Part shown: in pieces, positions 34,998 to 44,279 of the stretch
How positions within the stretch are numbered: position 1 is the stretch's first letter
Layout: each line of letters begins with the position of its first letter
Assembly: GCA_903873185.1 (NCBI GenBank)
Contig: CAIQNN010000023.1
Span: forward strand, 1-64,000
Reading direction: 5' to 3'
DNA: 64,000 nt
Source: an uncultured Actinomycetes bacterium
GTDB taxonomy: Bacteria; Actinomycetota; Actinomycetes; Nanopelagicales; Nanopelagicaceae
Program-made: the position numbers and the translations under genes
The notes under the pieces: generated by a model
Seen by the model: the letters and a program-made list of their open reading frames with translations, nothing else
The model's database searches: none
Told to the model about the DNA's origin: nothing

Positions 34998-35573
34998 ATG
35001 CAAGGACGATGGGTCAGGTTAGAACCGCTATCAACCGCACATGCCGCTTCGTTATTTAAAAATACGGCTGGCGATGATGAGATGTGGCGCTGGGTAGTTA
35101 CCCACTTTCCAATTCCAAAAAGTGAAGCCGAGATGGTTCGAATGATCTCGCAGATGGTCGCACAACGAGACGCTGGAACCCGAGAACCATTTGCAGTAAT
35201 TGATATGAGAAGCAATGAAGCTGTTGGCAGTTCTTCATTCTTGGATATTTCCCCGGACTCTGGCTATTTAGAGATCGGTTCAACTTTTTATGGCGCCATT
35301 GCTCGGCGCACTGGGATTAACACTGAGGCGAAATTACTTTTGCTCACCAAAGCCTTCGAAACCCGAGGTTATGAGCGCGTTCAATTGAAGGCCGACAATC
35401 TAAATACTCGTTCCCTTATTGCGATCGAACGCATCGGGGCAAAGTACGAAGGCACACTTCGAAGCCATATGATCCGTAGAGATGGCTCCCGGCGCGATAC
35501 CGTCGTTTATTCGATTTTGAAGGCCGAATGGCCCGAAGTTAAAGCCAGGTTGCAGCTCCTACTCGAGCGCTGA
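34998..35573 (+). CDS. RimJ/RimL-type GNAT acetyltransferase
   Basis: 191 residues from the ATG at 34998; a GTG three codons upstream is an alternative. Family features: WVRLEPLSTAHAASLF at the start, and FYGAIARRTGINTEAKLLLL covering the acetyl-CoA loop. NLNTRSLIAIERIGAKYEGTL in motif B is characteristic of RimJ/L-like enzymes. Acetylates a protein N-terminus or a small amine; target unknown. Confidence 0.88.
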   Translation: MQGRWVRLEPLSTAHAASLFKNTAGDDEMWRWVVTHFPIPKSEAEMVRMISQMVAQRDAGTREPFAVIDMRSNEAVGSSSFLDISPDSGYLEIGSTFYGAIARRTGINTEAKLLLLTKAFETRGYERVQLKADNLNTRSLIAIERIGAKYEGTLRSHMIRRDGSRRDTVVYSILKAEWPEVKARLQLLLER

Positions 35574-35602
35574 AGTCCGCTTAAACAGTATCTTTACCCC
35601 CT

Positions 35603-37027
35603 ATGGCTAAAACAAAACTTGAGCTCAATGGCACCAACTTCATTGCCGAAGGTGAGCGTGGTGGTAGCACCCGTTCGCTATTTTGGCCGTGGGCGGCAGG
35701 CAATGTCTCCTTCCTTGCGCTGTCATACGGCGCCTTCTTTTTAGGCTTTGGAATTTCATTTTGGCAAGCAACTTTTGCAGCTGTCATTGGAACGGTCGCA
35801 TCATTCTTGGCAGTTGGAATAAGTTCCTTGGCGGGCAAGCGAGCTAATGCACCGACCATGACGCTTTCGCGCGCCGCCTTTGGTGTAAAAGGAAATGTGC
35901 TTCCTGGATTTCTTTCCTATTTAATTTTTGTTGGTTGGGAAACAGTTTTAGTTTCGTTAGCTACTTTGGCGACGGAAACAGTTTTTAATCGGCTAGGACA
36001 TTTCGATCACAATCTTTCGCGCATCTTGGGATTTCTCTTCGCAGGTGGCTTGACGGTTTTCGGCGGCGTACTTGGTTTTCAAATGATTATGAAGATTCAG
36101 CGTTGGTTAACCAGTGCAACAATAATTCTGACGATCGGCTATATCGCTCTAACTTTTCACAAAATTAATTGGCATGCAATTCATTCGATGCACTCTGGAA
36201 CCACGCAGGGAGTTATTGGCGCCTTGATTTTTGGAATTACGGGAATTGGTTTGGGTTGGGTTAATTCGGCGGCCGACTATTCCAGATACCTGCCAAGAAC
36301 TGCATCCAGCCGTGGCGTAATCGGATGGACGGTATTTGGCGCCTCCGTTGTGCCCATTATTCTCGTTATGTATGGCTCACTTTTGGCCGGCAGTAGTAAG
36401 TCGTTGAGCGATTCAATCGCTAATGATCCAATCGGTGCACTAACCACGCTTTTGCCAACTTGGTATTTAATCCCGTTCGCGATCGTCGCTGTGCTTGGCT
36501 TGGTAGGTGGCGCGATCCTAGATCTCTATTCATCTGGGATTACCTTGGTTTCAATCGGCCTGCCGGTGCGACGCCATGTTGCCGCTTCGATTGACGCAGT
36601 GATCATGACTATTGGGACTATATATATTGTATGGATCGCCAAAAATTTCTTTATTCCTTTTCAAGGCTTCCTTATAACGCTTGGCGTTCCAGTGGCAGTC
36701 TGGTCAGCAATCTTTGTAGCCGACGTAATAATGCGAAAGCGCGATTACGCTGAAGCCGAGCTCTTTGATCCCAATGGTCGATATGGCGCCTGGAATTGGC
36801 GTTCAATTGCACTGGTTGTCGTTGGCTCGATAGTCGGCTGGGGATTTGTCACAAACTCTTTCGCCTCTTGGCTTTCTTGGCAGGGGTACTTTTTAGGTGC
36901 GATTGGTGGCAAAACCGGGCCGTGGGCATTTGCGAATGTGGGTGTAATTTTCGCGATGGTGATCGGGTTTTTAGGGCACGTTCTTTTGTCTGGTAGCGCA
37001 ATAAAACGTCAAGAGAGCAATCAATAA
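35603..37027 (+). CDS. NCS1-family nucleobase permease (CodB-like)
   Basis: 474 residues, about twelve membrane helices. The NCS1 pattern includes FWPWAAGNVSFLALSYGAFFL-type helix 1, AFGVKGNVLPGF, and GLGWVNSAADYSRYLPR in the middle. Predicted proton- or sodium-coupled uptake of cytosine, purines, allantoin, hydantoin or thiamine-like rings; the specificity cannot be read here. Stands alone between GNAT and cydA. Confidence 0.87.
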   Translation: MAKTKLELNGTNFIAEGERGGSTRSLFWPWAAGNVSFLALSYGAFFLGFGISFWQATFAAVIGTVASFLAVGISSLAGKRANAPTMTLSRAAFGVKGNVLPGFLSYLIFVGWETVLVSLATLATETVFNRLGHFDHNLSRILGFLFAGGLTVFGGVLGFQMIMKIQRWLTSATIILTIGYIALTFHKINWHAIHSMHSGTTQGVIGALIFGITGIGLGWVNSAADYSRYLPRTASSRGVIGWTVFGASVVPIILVMYGSLLAGSSKSLSDSIANDPIGALTTLLPTWYLIPFAIVAVLGLVGGAILDLYSSGITLVSIGLPVRRHVAASIDAVIMTIGTIYIVWIAKNFFIPFQGFLITLGVPVAVWSAIFVADVIMRKRDYAEAELFDPNGRYGAWNWRSIALVVVGSIVGWGFVTNSFASWLSWQGYFLGAIGGKTGPWAFANVGVIFAMVIGFLGHVLLSGSAIKRQESNQ

Positions 37028-37086
37028 TTCTTGGGGCTAGCCCTCATTAAATTCGCAAGTGTGCTTTTTTCGCGCTCAATTAAGTG

Positions 37087-37105
37087 CGTGGTGATCTATT
37101 CCACG
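37087..37105. promoter_or_regulatory. Inverted repeat in the cydA upstream region
   Basis: CGTGG-N9-CCACG about 80-100 bases upstream of cydA, followed by a possible -10 (TATAGC at 37135-37140). A redox or oxygen regulator could bind here. It does not match the Rex consensus. The rest of the 158-base gap has no gene. Confidence 0.25.
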
Positions 37106-37185
37106 GGGGTTTTCCTACAGTTCATGCTCATCTGTATAGCATCCTTGGCGTAACAGTTTGTTAAAACGCAGTGAGGAGAGCCTGA

Positions 37186-38577
37186 GTGAATGCATTAGAT
37201 CTTGCCCGTTGGCAGTTTGCAATTACCACGGTCTACCACTTCATCTTTGTGCCGATCACGATCGGCTCGGGATTCTTGGTGGCTGGATTGCAGACCGCTT
37301 GGTATCGCACCCAGAAAGAGAAGTATCTGCGCGCGACCAAATTCTTTGGAAAACTATTTTTGATTAACTTTGCGATTGGTGTGGTTACAGGAATCGTCCA
37401 AGAGTTCCAATTTGGAATGAACTGGTCGGCTTACAGTCGATTTGTTGGAGACATTTTTGGTGCTCCGCTGGCGATGGAGGGCTTGCTTGCCTTCTTCCTA
37501 GAGAGCACCTTTTTGGGGCTATGGATCTTCGGTTGGGATCGGTTGTCGAAGAAAGCTCACCTGGCTTCAATTTGGGTTGCAGCTTTTGGAACCCTATTCT
37601 CGGCCTACTTCATTTTGGCAGCGAATGCCTTTATGCAACATCCAGTTGGTTACACCATGAATGTGGAACGAGGTCGGGCAGAACTAACCGATATCGTTAA
37701 AGTCTTAACGCAAAATACCGCGGTCGCTGCTTTCTTCCACACGATTCCATCGGCCTTCTTAACTGCCGGCGGTCTATTTGCTGGTGTTGCAGCATGGATG
37801 ATAGTTCGCAAGCGTGATGTCGAAGTTGCAAAGCCGGTTTTGAAGATGGGTCTGGTAACTATCGTTATCGCCTTCGTGGTTGTTGGGATTACCGGTGACT
37901 GGACGGCACGAGTCATGACTACTCAACAGCCAATGAAGATGGCCGCTGCTGAAGCTGCATATGACACCAAGTCGAACGTTCCTTTCTCGCTCTTAACGAT
38001 CGGAACCTTGGATGGCGCTAAGCCAGTCTTCCAAATTGGGCTACCTTCCGTTCTCTCCTTTATGTCCACTGGAAATTTCAATGGCGTAGTTGAAGGGGTA
38101 AATGATCTTCAGGCTCAATATGTGAAGAAATATGGTCCAGGGGACTACAAACCTAATATTCCATTGGCTTATTGGGGCTTCCGCTTAATGATCGGATTCG
38201 GCGCTTTGGCTGCGCTATTCGCGGTCATTGTCTTGGTTGGGATTCGCCGAGGGCGCTCCCCGTCAGGTAAATGGTTCTTGCGCGGCGCGATTGCGCTGCC
38301 ATTCCTGCCAATTTTGGCTAACTCATTCGGTTGGATCTTTACCGAAAGCGCTCGCCAGCCTTGGGTTGTCTTTGGTTTGATGAAGACTTCGGCCGGCGTC
38401 AGCCCAACCGTAGGAGCAGGAAGCGTCGCATTCACGATGATTGCCTTTACTTTGCTCTACGGCGTACTTGCAGTAATTGAGTTCGGATTAATGATCCGCA
38501 CTATCAAGGTTGGACCAGAACCAATTGCGGTTGCTGGGAAAGCCGATTCCGATTCCGTATTAACTATGGCTTACTAA
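37186..38577 (+). CDS. cydA: Cytochrome bd ubiquinol/menaquinol oxidase subunit I
   Basis: 463 residues, GTG start with an AGGAG site. Haem ligand H18 (TTVYHFIFVPIT) and H185 (AAFFHTIPSAF), and the two Glu of the di-haem region (E98, E106 in AMEGLLAFFLES), are present. QPMKMAAAEA begins the quinone loop, which is short, as in most actinobacterial and Bacillus enzymes. Catalyses O2 reduction by quinol at low oxygen without pumping protons. First gene of cydABDC. Confidence 0.96.
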   Translation: MNALDLARWQFAITTVYHFIFVPITIGSGFLVAGLQTAWYRTQKEKYLRATKFFGKLFLINFAIGVVTGIVQEFQFGMNWSAYSRFVGDIFGAPLAMEGLLAFFLESTFLGLWIFGWDRLSKKAHLASIWVAAFGTLFSAYFILAANAFMQHPVGYTMNVERGRAELTDIVKVLTQNTAVAAFFHTIPSAFLTAGGLFAGVAAWMIVRKRDVEVAKPVLKMGLVTIVIAFVVVGITGDWTARVMTTQQPMKMAAAEAAYDTKSNVPFSLLTIGTLDGAKPVFQIGLPSVLSFMSTGNFNGVVEGVNDLQAQYVKKYGPGDYKPNIPLAYWGFRLMIGFGALAALFAVIVLVGIRRGRSPSGKWFLRGAIALPFLPILANSFGWIFTESARQPWVVFGLMKTSAGVSPTVGAGSVAFTMIAFTLLYGVLAVIEFGLMIRTIKVGPEPIAVAGKADSDSVLTMAY

Positions 38578-38583
38578 GGGGTG

Positions 38584-39630
38584 ATGAAAATGTCATTAAA
38601 TTCTTTCTGGTTCGTGATCATCGCCGTTCTTTGGGTCGGCTACTTCATTCTTGAAGGTTTCGACTTTGGTGTCGGAATATTGTTAAAGGTTGTGGCAAAG
38701 GATCAAGCTGAACGACGAGCAGTTCTCACAACCCTCGGACCGCTATGGGATGGTAACGAAGTTTGGCTACTTGTAGCCGGCGGCGCCACCTTCGCAGCAT
38801 TTCCAGAGTGGTATGCCACGCTCTTCAGTGGCTTCTATTTGCCGCTCTTTTTAATTCTCATTTCGCTAATTGTTCGCGGCGTGGCCTTTGAATATCGCAG
38901 TAAATATGGCAAGGCGCAATGGCGAGGCAATTGGGATACCGCAATCATGATCTCTAGCGCGATACCGGCGATTCTTTGGGGAGTCGCCTTCACCAATATC
39001 GTGCATGGTGTTCCACTAGCAAAGAGCAGTGCTGGCGTAATCGAATACACCGGCGGATTCTTCAACTTGCTAAATCCATTTGCACTTCTGGGTGGACTGA
39101 CTACCTTCGCGCTCTTTGCTACTCATGGCGCATTTTTCTTGGCGCTAAAAACCGATGGCGTTATTCGTCAACGAGCAAATGCAGTTGCGCTAAAGATTGG
39201 TTTAGTTACTGCCGTTCTGGCTATTGCTTTCTTAGCCTGGACTAATCACCTGGTAGCTAAGACTGATGTTCATATTCTCTCGTTGGCTATCGTCATCATC
39301 TGGGTTGCAGCTTTGGCTGCACACCGAATGGGCCGAGAAGGGTGGGCCTTCTTGGCTTCGGCCATTACCTCTGGCTTAGTGGTAATAACCCTCTTCGCGG
39401 CGTTGTATCCAAATGTGATGCCAAGTTCGACCAATCCAGCTGATTCGCTGAATATCTTCAACGCTTCCAGCACTCATTACACGCTCAAAGTAATGACTTA
39501 TGTGGCTGTAGTGTTGACGCCAATCGTCCTGATCTACCAAGGTTGGACTTATTGGATCTTCCGAAAGCGCATCAGTGCTTCTAATATCGCTTCGCCAAAT
39601 AGCGGAGTTTTGGACAAAATACATCCGTGA
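38584..39630 (+). CDS. cydB: Cytochrome bd oxidase subunit II
   Basis: 348 residues. The N-terminus FWFVIIAVLWVGYFILEGFDFGVG-type block and WDGNEVWLLVAGGATFAAFP are diagnostic for CydB. AAGGGG precedes the ATG at 38584; GTG at 38581 is an alternative. About eight to nine membrane helices. Its stop overlaps the cydD start (GTGA), so the genes are coupled. Confidence 0.96.
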   Translation: MKMSLNSFWFVIIAVLWVGYFILEGFDFGVGILLKVVAKDQAERRAVLTTLGPLWDGNEVWLLVAGGATFAAFPEWYATLFSGFYLPLFLILISLIVRGVAFEYRSKYGKAQWRGNWDTAIMISSAIPAILWGVAFTNIVHGVPLAKSSAGVIEYTGGFFNLLNPFALLGGLTTFALFATHGAFFLALKTDGVIRQRANAVALKIGLVTAVLAIAFLAWTNHLVAKTDVHILSLAIVIIWVAALAAHRMGREGWAFLASAITSGLVVITLFAALYPNVMPSSTNPADSLNIFNASSTHYTLKVMTYVAVVLTPIVLIYQGWTYWIFRKRISASNIASPNSGVLDKIHP

Positions 39631-41261
39631 AACCTTTAGATCCGCGGCTACTTCGATATTCCAGAAGTAGTCGCGGATTTATTTTTGCCGAGGTAATTTT
39701 GGCGGCGCTCAATGCGTTGCTAATTATTCTGCAAAGCGCGGCAATCGTAGATTTAGTTTGCCGAATCTTTCAATCCCATACGACGGTGAGTCAGCTTCGC
39801 ACTCGATTCCTTTTAGTTCTCACATTTTTTGTTCTTCGAGGATTATTAAGCATTGGGTCCGAATACCTGGCGGCTTTTTCCAGCACTCGAATGCGCAATG
39901 AACTTCGGATTGGTTTGTTAGATAAAATTTTGGGCGGTCGCTCTCGTGCGATCTTCAAAGAAGGCCCAGCGACTATCTCATTGTTGGCAACTAAAGGGAT
40001 AGATAATTTAGATTCCTACTTCTCCAGGTTTTTACCACAGCTCTTCATTGCTGCGATAGTGCCGCTAGCAGTCGGGTTAACCATCACAAGCGAAGATCTC
40101 ATATCTGGCGCGATCGTCCTTTTCACTGTTCCGTTGATACCGCTCTTTGGCATATTGATTGGTCGCTTCACTGGCGCTGCTACCGAGAAGCGATGGCAGA
40201 CGATGTCGCTATTAAGCGGCTATTTTCTTGACCTCCTCTCTGGCTTGGCAACTTTGAAGGTTTTCGGTCGTTCCCGCAAACAAGAGGAGCGCCTCGAAGA
40301 GGTGGGGGAGCGATATCGCGCCGAAACCATGAAAGTTCTGAAAGTCTCGTTTCTATCTTCACTGGCGCTAGAAGTAATCGCCACGTTATCGGTAGCTTTG
40401 ATTGCAGTTTCGATCGGGCTTCGTTTAGTTGATGGGGGATTATCACTTCGAACAGGACTTTTTATCTTGGTTCTCGCACCTGAGGTTTATTGGCCAATTC
40501 GCCAGGTTGCGCTCTTCTTTCACGCCGCCGCAGATGGTGTCGAAGCGGCTAATCGAATCTTTGAAATTCTGGAAGAACCAGAAAGTGTTGGTGTAGAAGT
40601 TCTTGATACCGTTACCGAAATTGATTGGGACCAACTAACGGTGGAGTTTCCTGGCCGAGAAACACTTTCTATTCCAAGCGGGCGAATCTGCGCTGGTCAG
40701 ATCAATTTGATTACTGGACCTTCTGGGGCGGGCAAGAGCACATTTCTTTCCATCATATTGGGCTTCAACGATAATTTCATTGGGCAGGTACGGGTGCGTG
40801 CTGGTCAAAGTGAGTGTGAAATAAGGACCTTAGCGCCGACATCCTGGCGTCAGCAAATCTCTTGGTTACCTCAAGAAGTTAATTTTCCAGCAGCCACAGT
40901 TCGGGAAGTTTTACATCAAGGAAATCCAGACGCAATTGACTCCGAGTTAATACGACAGCTAAGTCGCGTTGGACTATCCCCGAGCGAGCTACCCAAAGGT
41001 CTGGATACAAAACTTGGAACTTTGACCGAGACGCTTTCGGTTGGGCAGAAGCGCAAAATCGCATTGGCGCGAGCCTTAATGAAGCCGGCAAGTATTCTAA
41101 TTTTGGATGAACCATCGGCATCCGTTGATGATGTGAGTGAAGCTGATATCGAGCAGGCAATAACTGAAGAGATTCAACGCGGAAAGATTGTCATCTTGGT
41201 ATCTCACCGGGTCAAATTAATGAGCGGGGAAAGCGCAATTTCATTTGGGGTGCGCTCATGA
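39627..41261 (+). CDS. cydD: CydD: ABC exporter subunit for cytochrome bd assembly
   Basis: 544 residues: an N-terminal ABC exporter membrane domain with six helices (about 15-300) and a C-terminal ATPase with Walker A GPSGAGKST, signature LSVGQKRKIALARAL (V for the usual G at one position), and Walker B ILILDEPSASVDD. With CydC it exports glutathione/cysteine-type thiols or binds haem for cytochrome bd assembly in characterised bacteria. GTG start overlaps cydB; stop overlaps cydC (ATGA). Confidence 0.92.
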   Translation: MKPLDPRLLRYSRSSRGFIFAEVILAALNALLIILQSAAIVDLVCRIFQSHTTVSQLRTRFLLVLTFFVLRGLLSIGSEYLAAFSSTRMRNELRIGLLDKILGGRSRAIFKEGPATISLLATKGIDNLDSYFSRFLPQLFIAAIVPLAVGLTITSEDLISGAIVLFTVPLIPLFGILIGRFTGAATEKRWQTMSLLSGYFLDLLSGLATLKVFGRSRKQEERLEEVGERYRAETMKVLKVSFLSSLALEVIATLSVALIAVSIGLRLVDGGLSLRTGLFILVLAPEVYWPIRQVALFFHAAADGVEAANRIFEILEEPESVGVEVLDTVTEIDWDQLTVEFPGRETLSIPSGRICAGQINLITGPSGAGKSTFLSIILGFNDNFIGQVRVRAGQSECEIRTLAPTSWRQQISWLPQEVNFPAATVREVLHQGNPDAIDSELIRQLSRVGLSPSELPKGLDTKLGTLTETLSVGQKRKIALARALMKPASILILDEPSASVDDVSEADIEQAITEEIQRGKIVILVSHRVKLMSGESAISFGVRS

Positions 41262-42829
41262 AAAATTTAAGACGCTTTGTGCTCCCAGAAGCACCAAGAA
41301 TTTTGATCGCTGCGATCATTGGTGGGTTGTCATCTGCGATGGCAGTCGGATTGTTGGCTTGCAGCGCCTGGTTAATCTCCATGGCTTCGCTGCGACCACC
41401 GATTATGGTTTTAGAGGTTGCGATTGTTGCGGTTCGCTTCTTTGGACTTTCTAGGGGCGTGCTGCGATATATGGCTCGAATTATTGAACACAACAGTGCA
41501 CTTAGAACTCTGACCAAGATTCGAGTTGGGCTCTACCTAAAATTGGAAGGCCAGCTGCCAGAGTATTTTGTGATGCTACGCCGCGGTGAGGTTTTACGTC
41601 GAATGGTTGCCGACAGTGAATTGCTTATGGACCTTTGGTTACGAATCGCCAATCCGTGGGTTGGCGCGTTAGTTTCCGGAACCGCGGGCCTAGGAATTAT
41701 TTTCGCGCTAGCGCCGCACCTCGGGATGGTCTTGGCTGCAATATTTGTCACCGCTCTCTTTCTCATCCCGGTTGTTTCTGTTGGTCTCAGTGCCAATGAA
41801 GGACAGCGCCGAGAAGAGGAACGAATCTTCGATGCGATTATCCAAGCCAGTGATTCCGTTCAAGAATCACTGATATTTGGTTATCAAAAAGCGGTCCGAA
41901 CTGAGATTGCTGGTGCGCAGCGATTATTGAATCGGATTGATATCAAGAGTGGCTTGGCTGCTGGTTTGGCAATCTTCCTGCAGTACTTAGTCACTGGTCT
42001 ATCAGTAGTTATTGCTGCTGCTTCATCGATAGCCCTCTTTCACGATAAGACCCTAGCCGGCGTGAATGTGGCCGTTGTAGTTTTGCTCCCGCTTGTGATC
42101 TTCGATGGCTTTACTGGACTACCAGCAGCCTTCAGTCGGCTTTCCACGATAATGAACTCGGCTCGAAGCGTCGATACCTTACTTTCTGAACCAGCTTTTG
42201 CCGTGAACCTTCACGGTGACAAAAACCCTTCAACTGGCGTAATTGAATTTGCAAATGCAATTCCGCGCCTGCCGATGGTCAAGATTGAGCCCTTCTCAGG
42301 ACGTGCCGAGATCGGGCGACCCTTGGTAATTTCTGGCAAGAGCGGTGCCGGAAAGTCTTCACTCCTGCACGCACTGATTGGGTTCTTAGATTTCGAAGGA
42401 GCAATCACGATTTCCGGTCAACCGGCTGCACAAATGAGCTCAGAGGAGAGAATTGAAGAGTTTGCAATCTTGTTGCAACAAGACCATCTCTTTGCCACGT
42501 CAATTCGTGAGAATCTAAAGATTGGCAACCCTGATGCGAGCGATGCGCAAATTATGGCGTCATTAGATCTAGTTGAATTGTCGGAGTTGATTTCGAAGGT
42601 TGGCTTGGAGACGCATATTGGTGCATATGGCCACAATTTCTCTGGTGGCGAGAAACAACGTTTAAAGTTAGCGCGCACCTTGCTTCGTAATAGACCCTAT
42701 CTATTACTCGATGAGCCCTTTGAATATCTGGATGCGGAACAAGCGCAACGGATCGCTGCTCGGGTATCGAACTATTGCAAAACCAAAACTTTGATCGTGA
42801 TCTCCCACCTAGCCATTGAACTCAACTAA
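41258..42829 (+). CDS. cydC: CydC: ABC exporter subunit for cytochrome bd assembly
   Basis: 523 residues with six membrane helices and an ATPase domain: Walker A GKSGAGKSS, signature FSGGEKQRLKLARTL and Walker B YLLLDEPFEYLD. Heterodimer partner of CydD. The D-loop and switch region look intact (VISHLAIELN). The start overlaps the cydD stop. The following SCO1 gene is on the same strand, 9 bases on. Confidence 0.92.
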   Translation: MKNLRRFVLPEAPRILIAAIIGGLSSAMAVGLLACSAWLISMASLRPPIMVLEVAIVAVRFFGLSRGVLRYMARIIEHNSALRTLTKIRVGLYLKLEGQLPEYFVMLRRGEVLRRMVADSELLMDLWLRIANPWVGALVSGTAGLGIIFALAPHLGMVLAAIFVTALFLIPVVSVGLSANEGQRREEERIFDAIIQASDSVQESLIFGYQKAVRTEIAGAQRLLNRIDIKSGLAAGLAIFLQYLVTGLSVVIAAASSIALFHDKTLAGVNVAVVVLLPLVIFDGFTGLPAAFSRLSTIMNSARSVDTLLSEPAFAVNLHGDKNPSTGVIEFANAIPRLPMVKIEPFSGRAEIGRPLVISGKSGAGKSSLLHALIGFLDFEGAITISGQPAAQMSSEERIEEFAILLQQDHLFATSIRENLKIGNPDASDAQIMASLDLVELSELISKVGLETHIGAYGHNFSGGEKQRLKLARTLLRNRPYLLLDEPFEYLDAEQAQRIAARVSNYCKTKTLIVISHLAIELN

Positions 42830-42838
42830 AGTGACCTT

Positions 42839-43624
42839 ATGAAATTTCAACGCGCGATAGTGCTCGGGGCTGCTGTACTCCTACTTGCAGGGTGCGGCGT
42901 TGCCAAAGTCGCCCCGGTGCCAACTCCAACAAAAGGTCAGGCAAGCGCGGCAATCGGCGGCGGCACCTTTCTAAATGAAAAGATTCCGCAAAGTGTTTTG
43001 GATTTAAAATTGACGGACGAAACGGGAAAAAATTTCTCGTTGAATTCCCTTGCTGGCCAAACTGTAGTAATCGCTAATTTCCTGACTTCTTGCCAAGAAA
43101 TTTGTCCCATGACTACCGTGAATATGCGAGACATTGCCGACTCAGTTGCTAAGACTTCACTGAAGGACCAGGTTAAAGTTTTGGAAGTTACGGTCGATGC
43201 CGCGACGGACACACCAGCTCGCTTGAAGGCATACCAGGCGCTCTTTGGCGAAACTAGTTGGTCCTTAGCCACGGCGAGTGAAGCGGATCTAAATACTTTC
43301 TGGACCTATTTCGGCGCTCCCGCTGAAAAGACCGTCAGAACAGCGGCAGAAGCCGCAGCAGGGCCAGGGGATTGGCAGACGGGCAAGCCGGTAATAATTG
43401 ATTACACCCACTCCGACTTAGTTTTAATCGTGGGTCCAAAATCAACTTGGAGCTGGCTGGATCTAGGTTCACCTAAAACTACTAGCGGAGTGATTCCGAC
43501 AAAACTAAAGGCCTTCTTGAGCAGCGATGGCTTACATAATCTTGCAAAGCCAGAAGAGCCTTCATGGAGCGTCAGCGCAGTGACGAGCGCTCTCACTCAG
43601 TTAACCGGCGTAAAAGTAAGTTGA
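42839..43624 (+). CDS. SCO1/SenC copper-chaperone lipoprotein
   Basis: 261 residues. Lipoprotein signal with lipobox LLAGC (Cys19), then a Pro/Thr linker. A thioredoxin-like SCO domain has the copper pair C85/C89 (CQEIC) and the conserved His191 (DYTHSD). SCO proteins load or reduce the CuA centre of cytochrome oxidase subunit II. It sits at the end of the cyd operon but faces the ctaCDE operon tail to tail, which fits CuA assembly there. Confidence 0.93.
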   Translation: MKFQRAIVLGAAVLLLAGCGVAKVAPVPTPTKGQASAAIGGGTFLNEKIPQSVLDLKLTDETGKNFSLNSLAGQTVVIANFLTSCQEICPMTTVNMRDIADSVAKTSLKDQVKVLEVTVDAATDTPARLKAYQALFGETSWSLATASEADLNTFWTYFGAPAEKTVRTAAEAAAGPGDWQTGKPVIIDYTHSDLVLIVGPKSTWSWLDLGSPKTTSGVIPTKLKAFLSSDGLHNLAKPEEPSWSVSAVTSALTQLTGVKVS

Positions 43625-43631
43625 AATAAGA

Positions 43632-43665
43632 AATCCCCCGCACTGACACCGCAGCGTGGGGGATT
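43632..43665. terminator. Shared terminator between SCO1 and ctaE
   Basis: A hairpin with outer 8-bp stem AATCCCCC / GGGGGATT and a partly paired interior. It lies between two convergent units, 8 bases after the SCO1 stop and 15 bases after the ctaE stop. Moderately T-rich sequence follows on the minus strand. Confidence 0.75.
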
Positions 43666-43679
43666 CCTTGATAGCAGAA

Positions 43680-44279
43680 CTACCTAATGAAGGTAGTGGT
43701 TAATGCACAAGCGATACCCGAGATTGCAATCCAAGTGAACCAAGATCCAGCAGTGCGCAGGCGCCAGGTTTCTAGGATTGGATCAATACTTGCTCGTCGA
43801 GCTCGTAGAACTAAGCCTAAAGCAATGAAACTACCAACCAAGAAGTGGAAGAAGTTAGCGCCCGCGATTAGTAGCCACATTGAGGCGTAGCCACCTTCGA
43901 AGATGCCAGTATCTTTCACAATAAATGGCATATGAGCTAATTGATGCCATTGGTAGTAAGCACCTAGCAATAACGCTACCAAGGTAACGATTGAAAGGGC
44001 TTTAAAACTCTCGCGCTGACGCTCACCCATACGATGGGCAAAAGCAGCAACGACAAGAGGAACAACCGTCATCCAACCTGATGCTGCACTTAAGTAGTGG
44101 GCACCCTTTGGCAGCCAACCACCGTTCGCATCAAGGTTACGAAGATAGAAGTAAGAGAAGATCATGCCGAAGACAAAAGCGCCGTCAGCAACGATCAATA
44201 ATCGAACACCTAGGCGTTCGCGACGACCAACAACTTCTGGCGCATCGTGATGGATATGAAACTCAGTCTCTGTGCTCAT
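43680..44279 (-). CDS. ctaE: Cytochrome c oxidase subunit III
   Basis: 199 residues, five membrane helices, the short form usual in actinobacteria. Conserved features are RRERLGVRLLIVADGAFVFG near the start, a WHQLAHMPF region, and HFLVGSFIALG-type helix with the conserved His. The start overlaps the ctaD stop (TAATG). Supports proton uptake and stability of the oxidase core. Not followed by qcrCAB in this window. Confidence 0.93.
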   Translation of the reverse strand: MSTETEFHIHHDAPEVVGRRERLGVRLLIVADGAFVFGMIFSYFYLRNLDANGGWLPKGAHYLSAASGWMTVVPLVVAAFAHRMGERQRESFKALSIVTLVALLLGAYYQWHQLAHMPFIVKDTGIFEGGYASMWLLIAGANFFHFLVGSFIALGLVLRARRASIDPILETWRLRTAGSWFTWIAISGIACALTTTFIR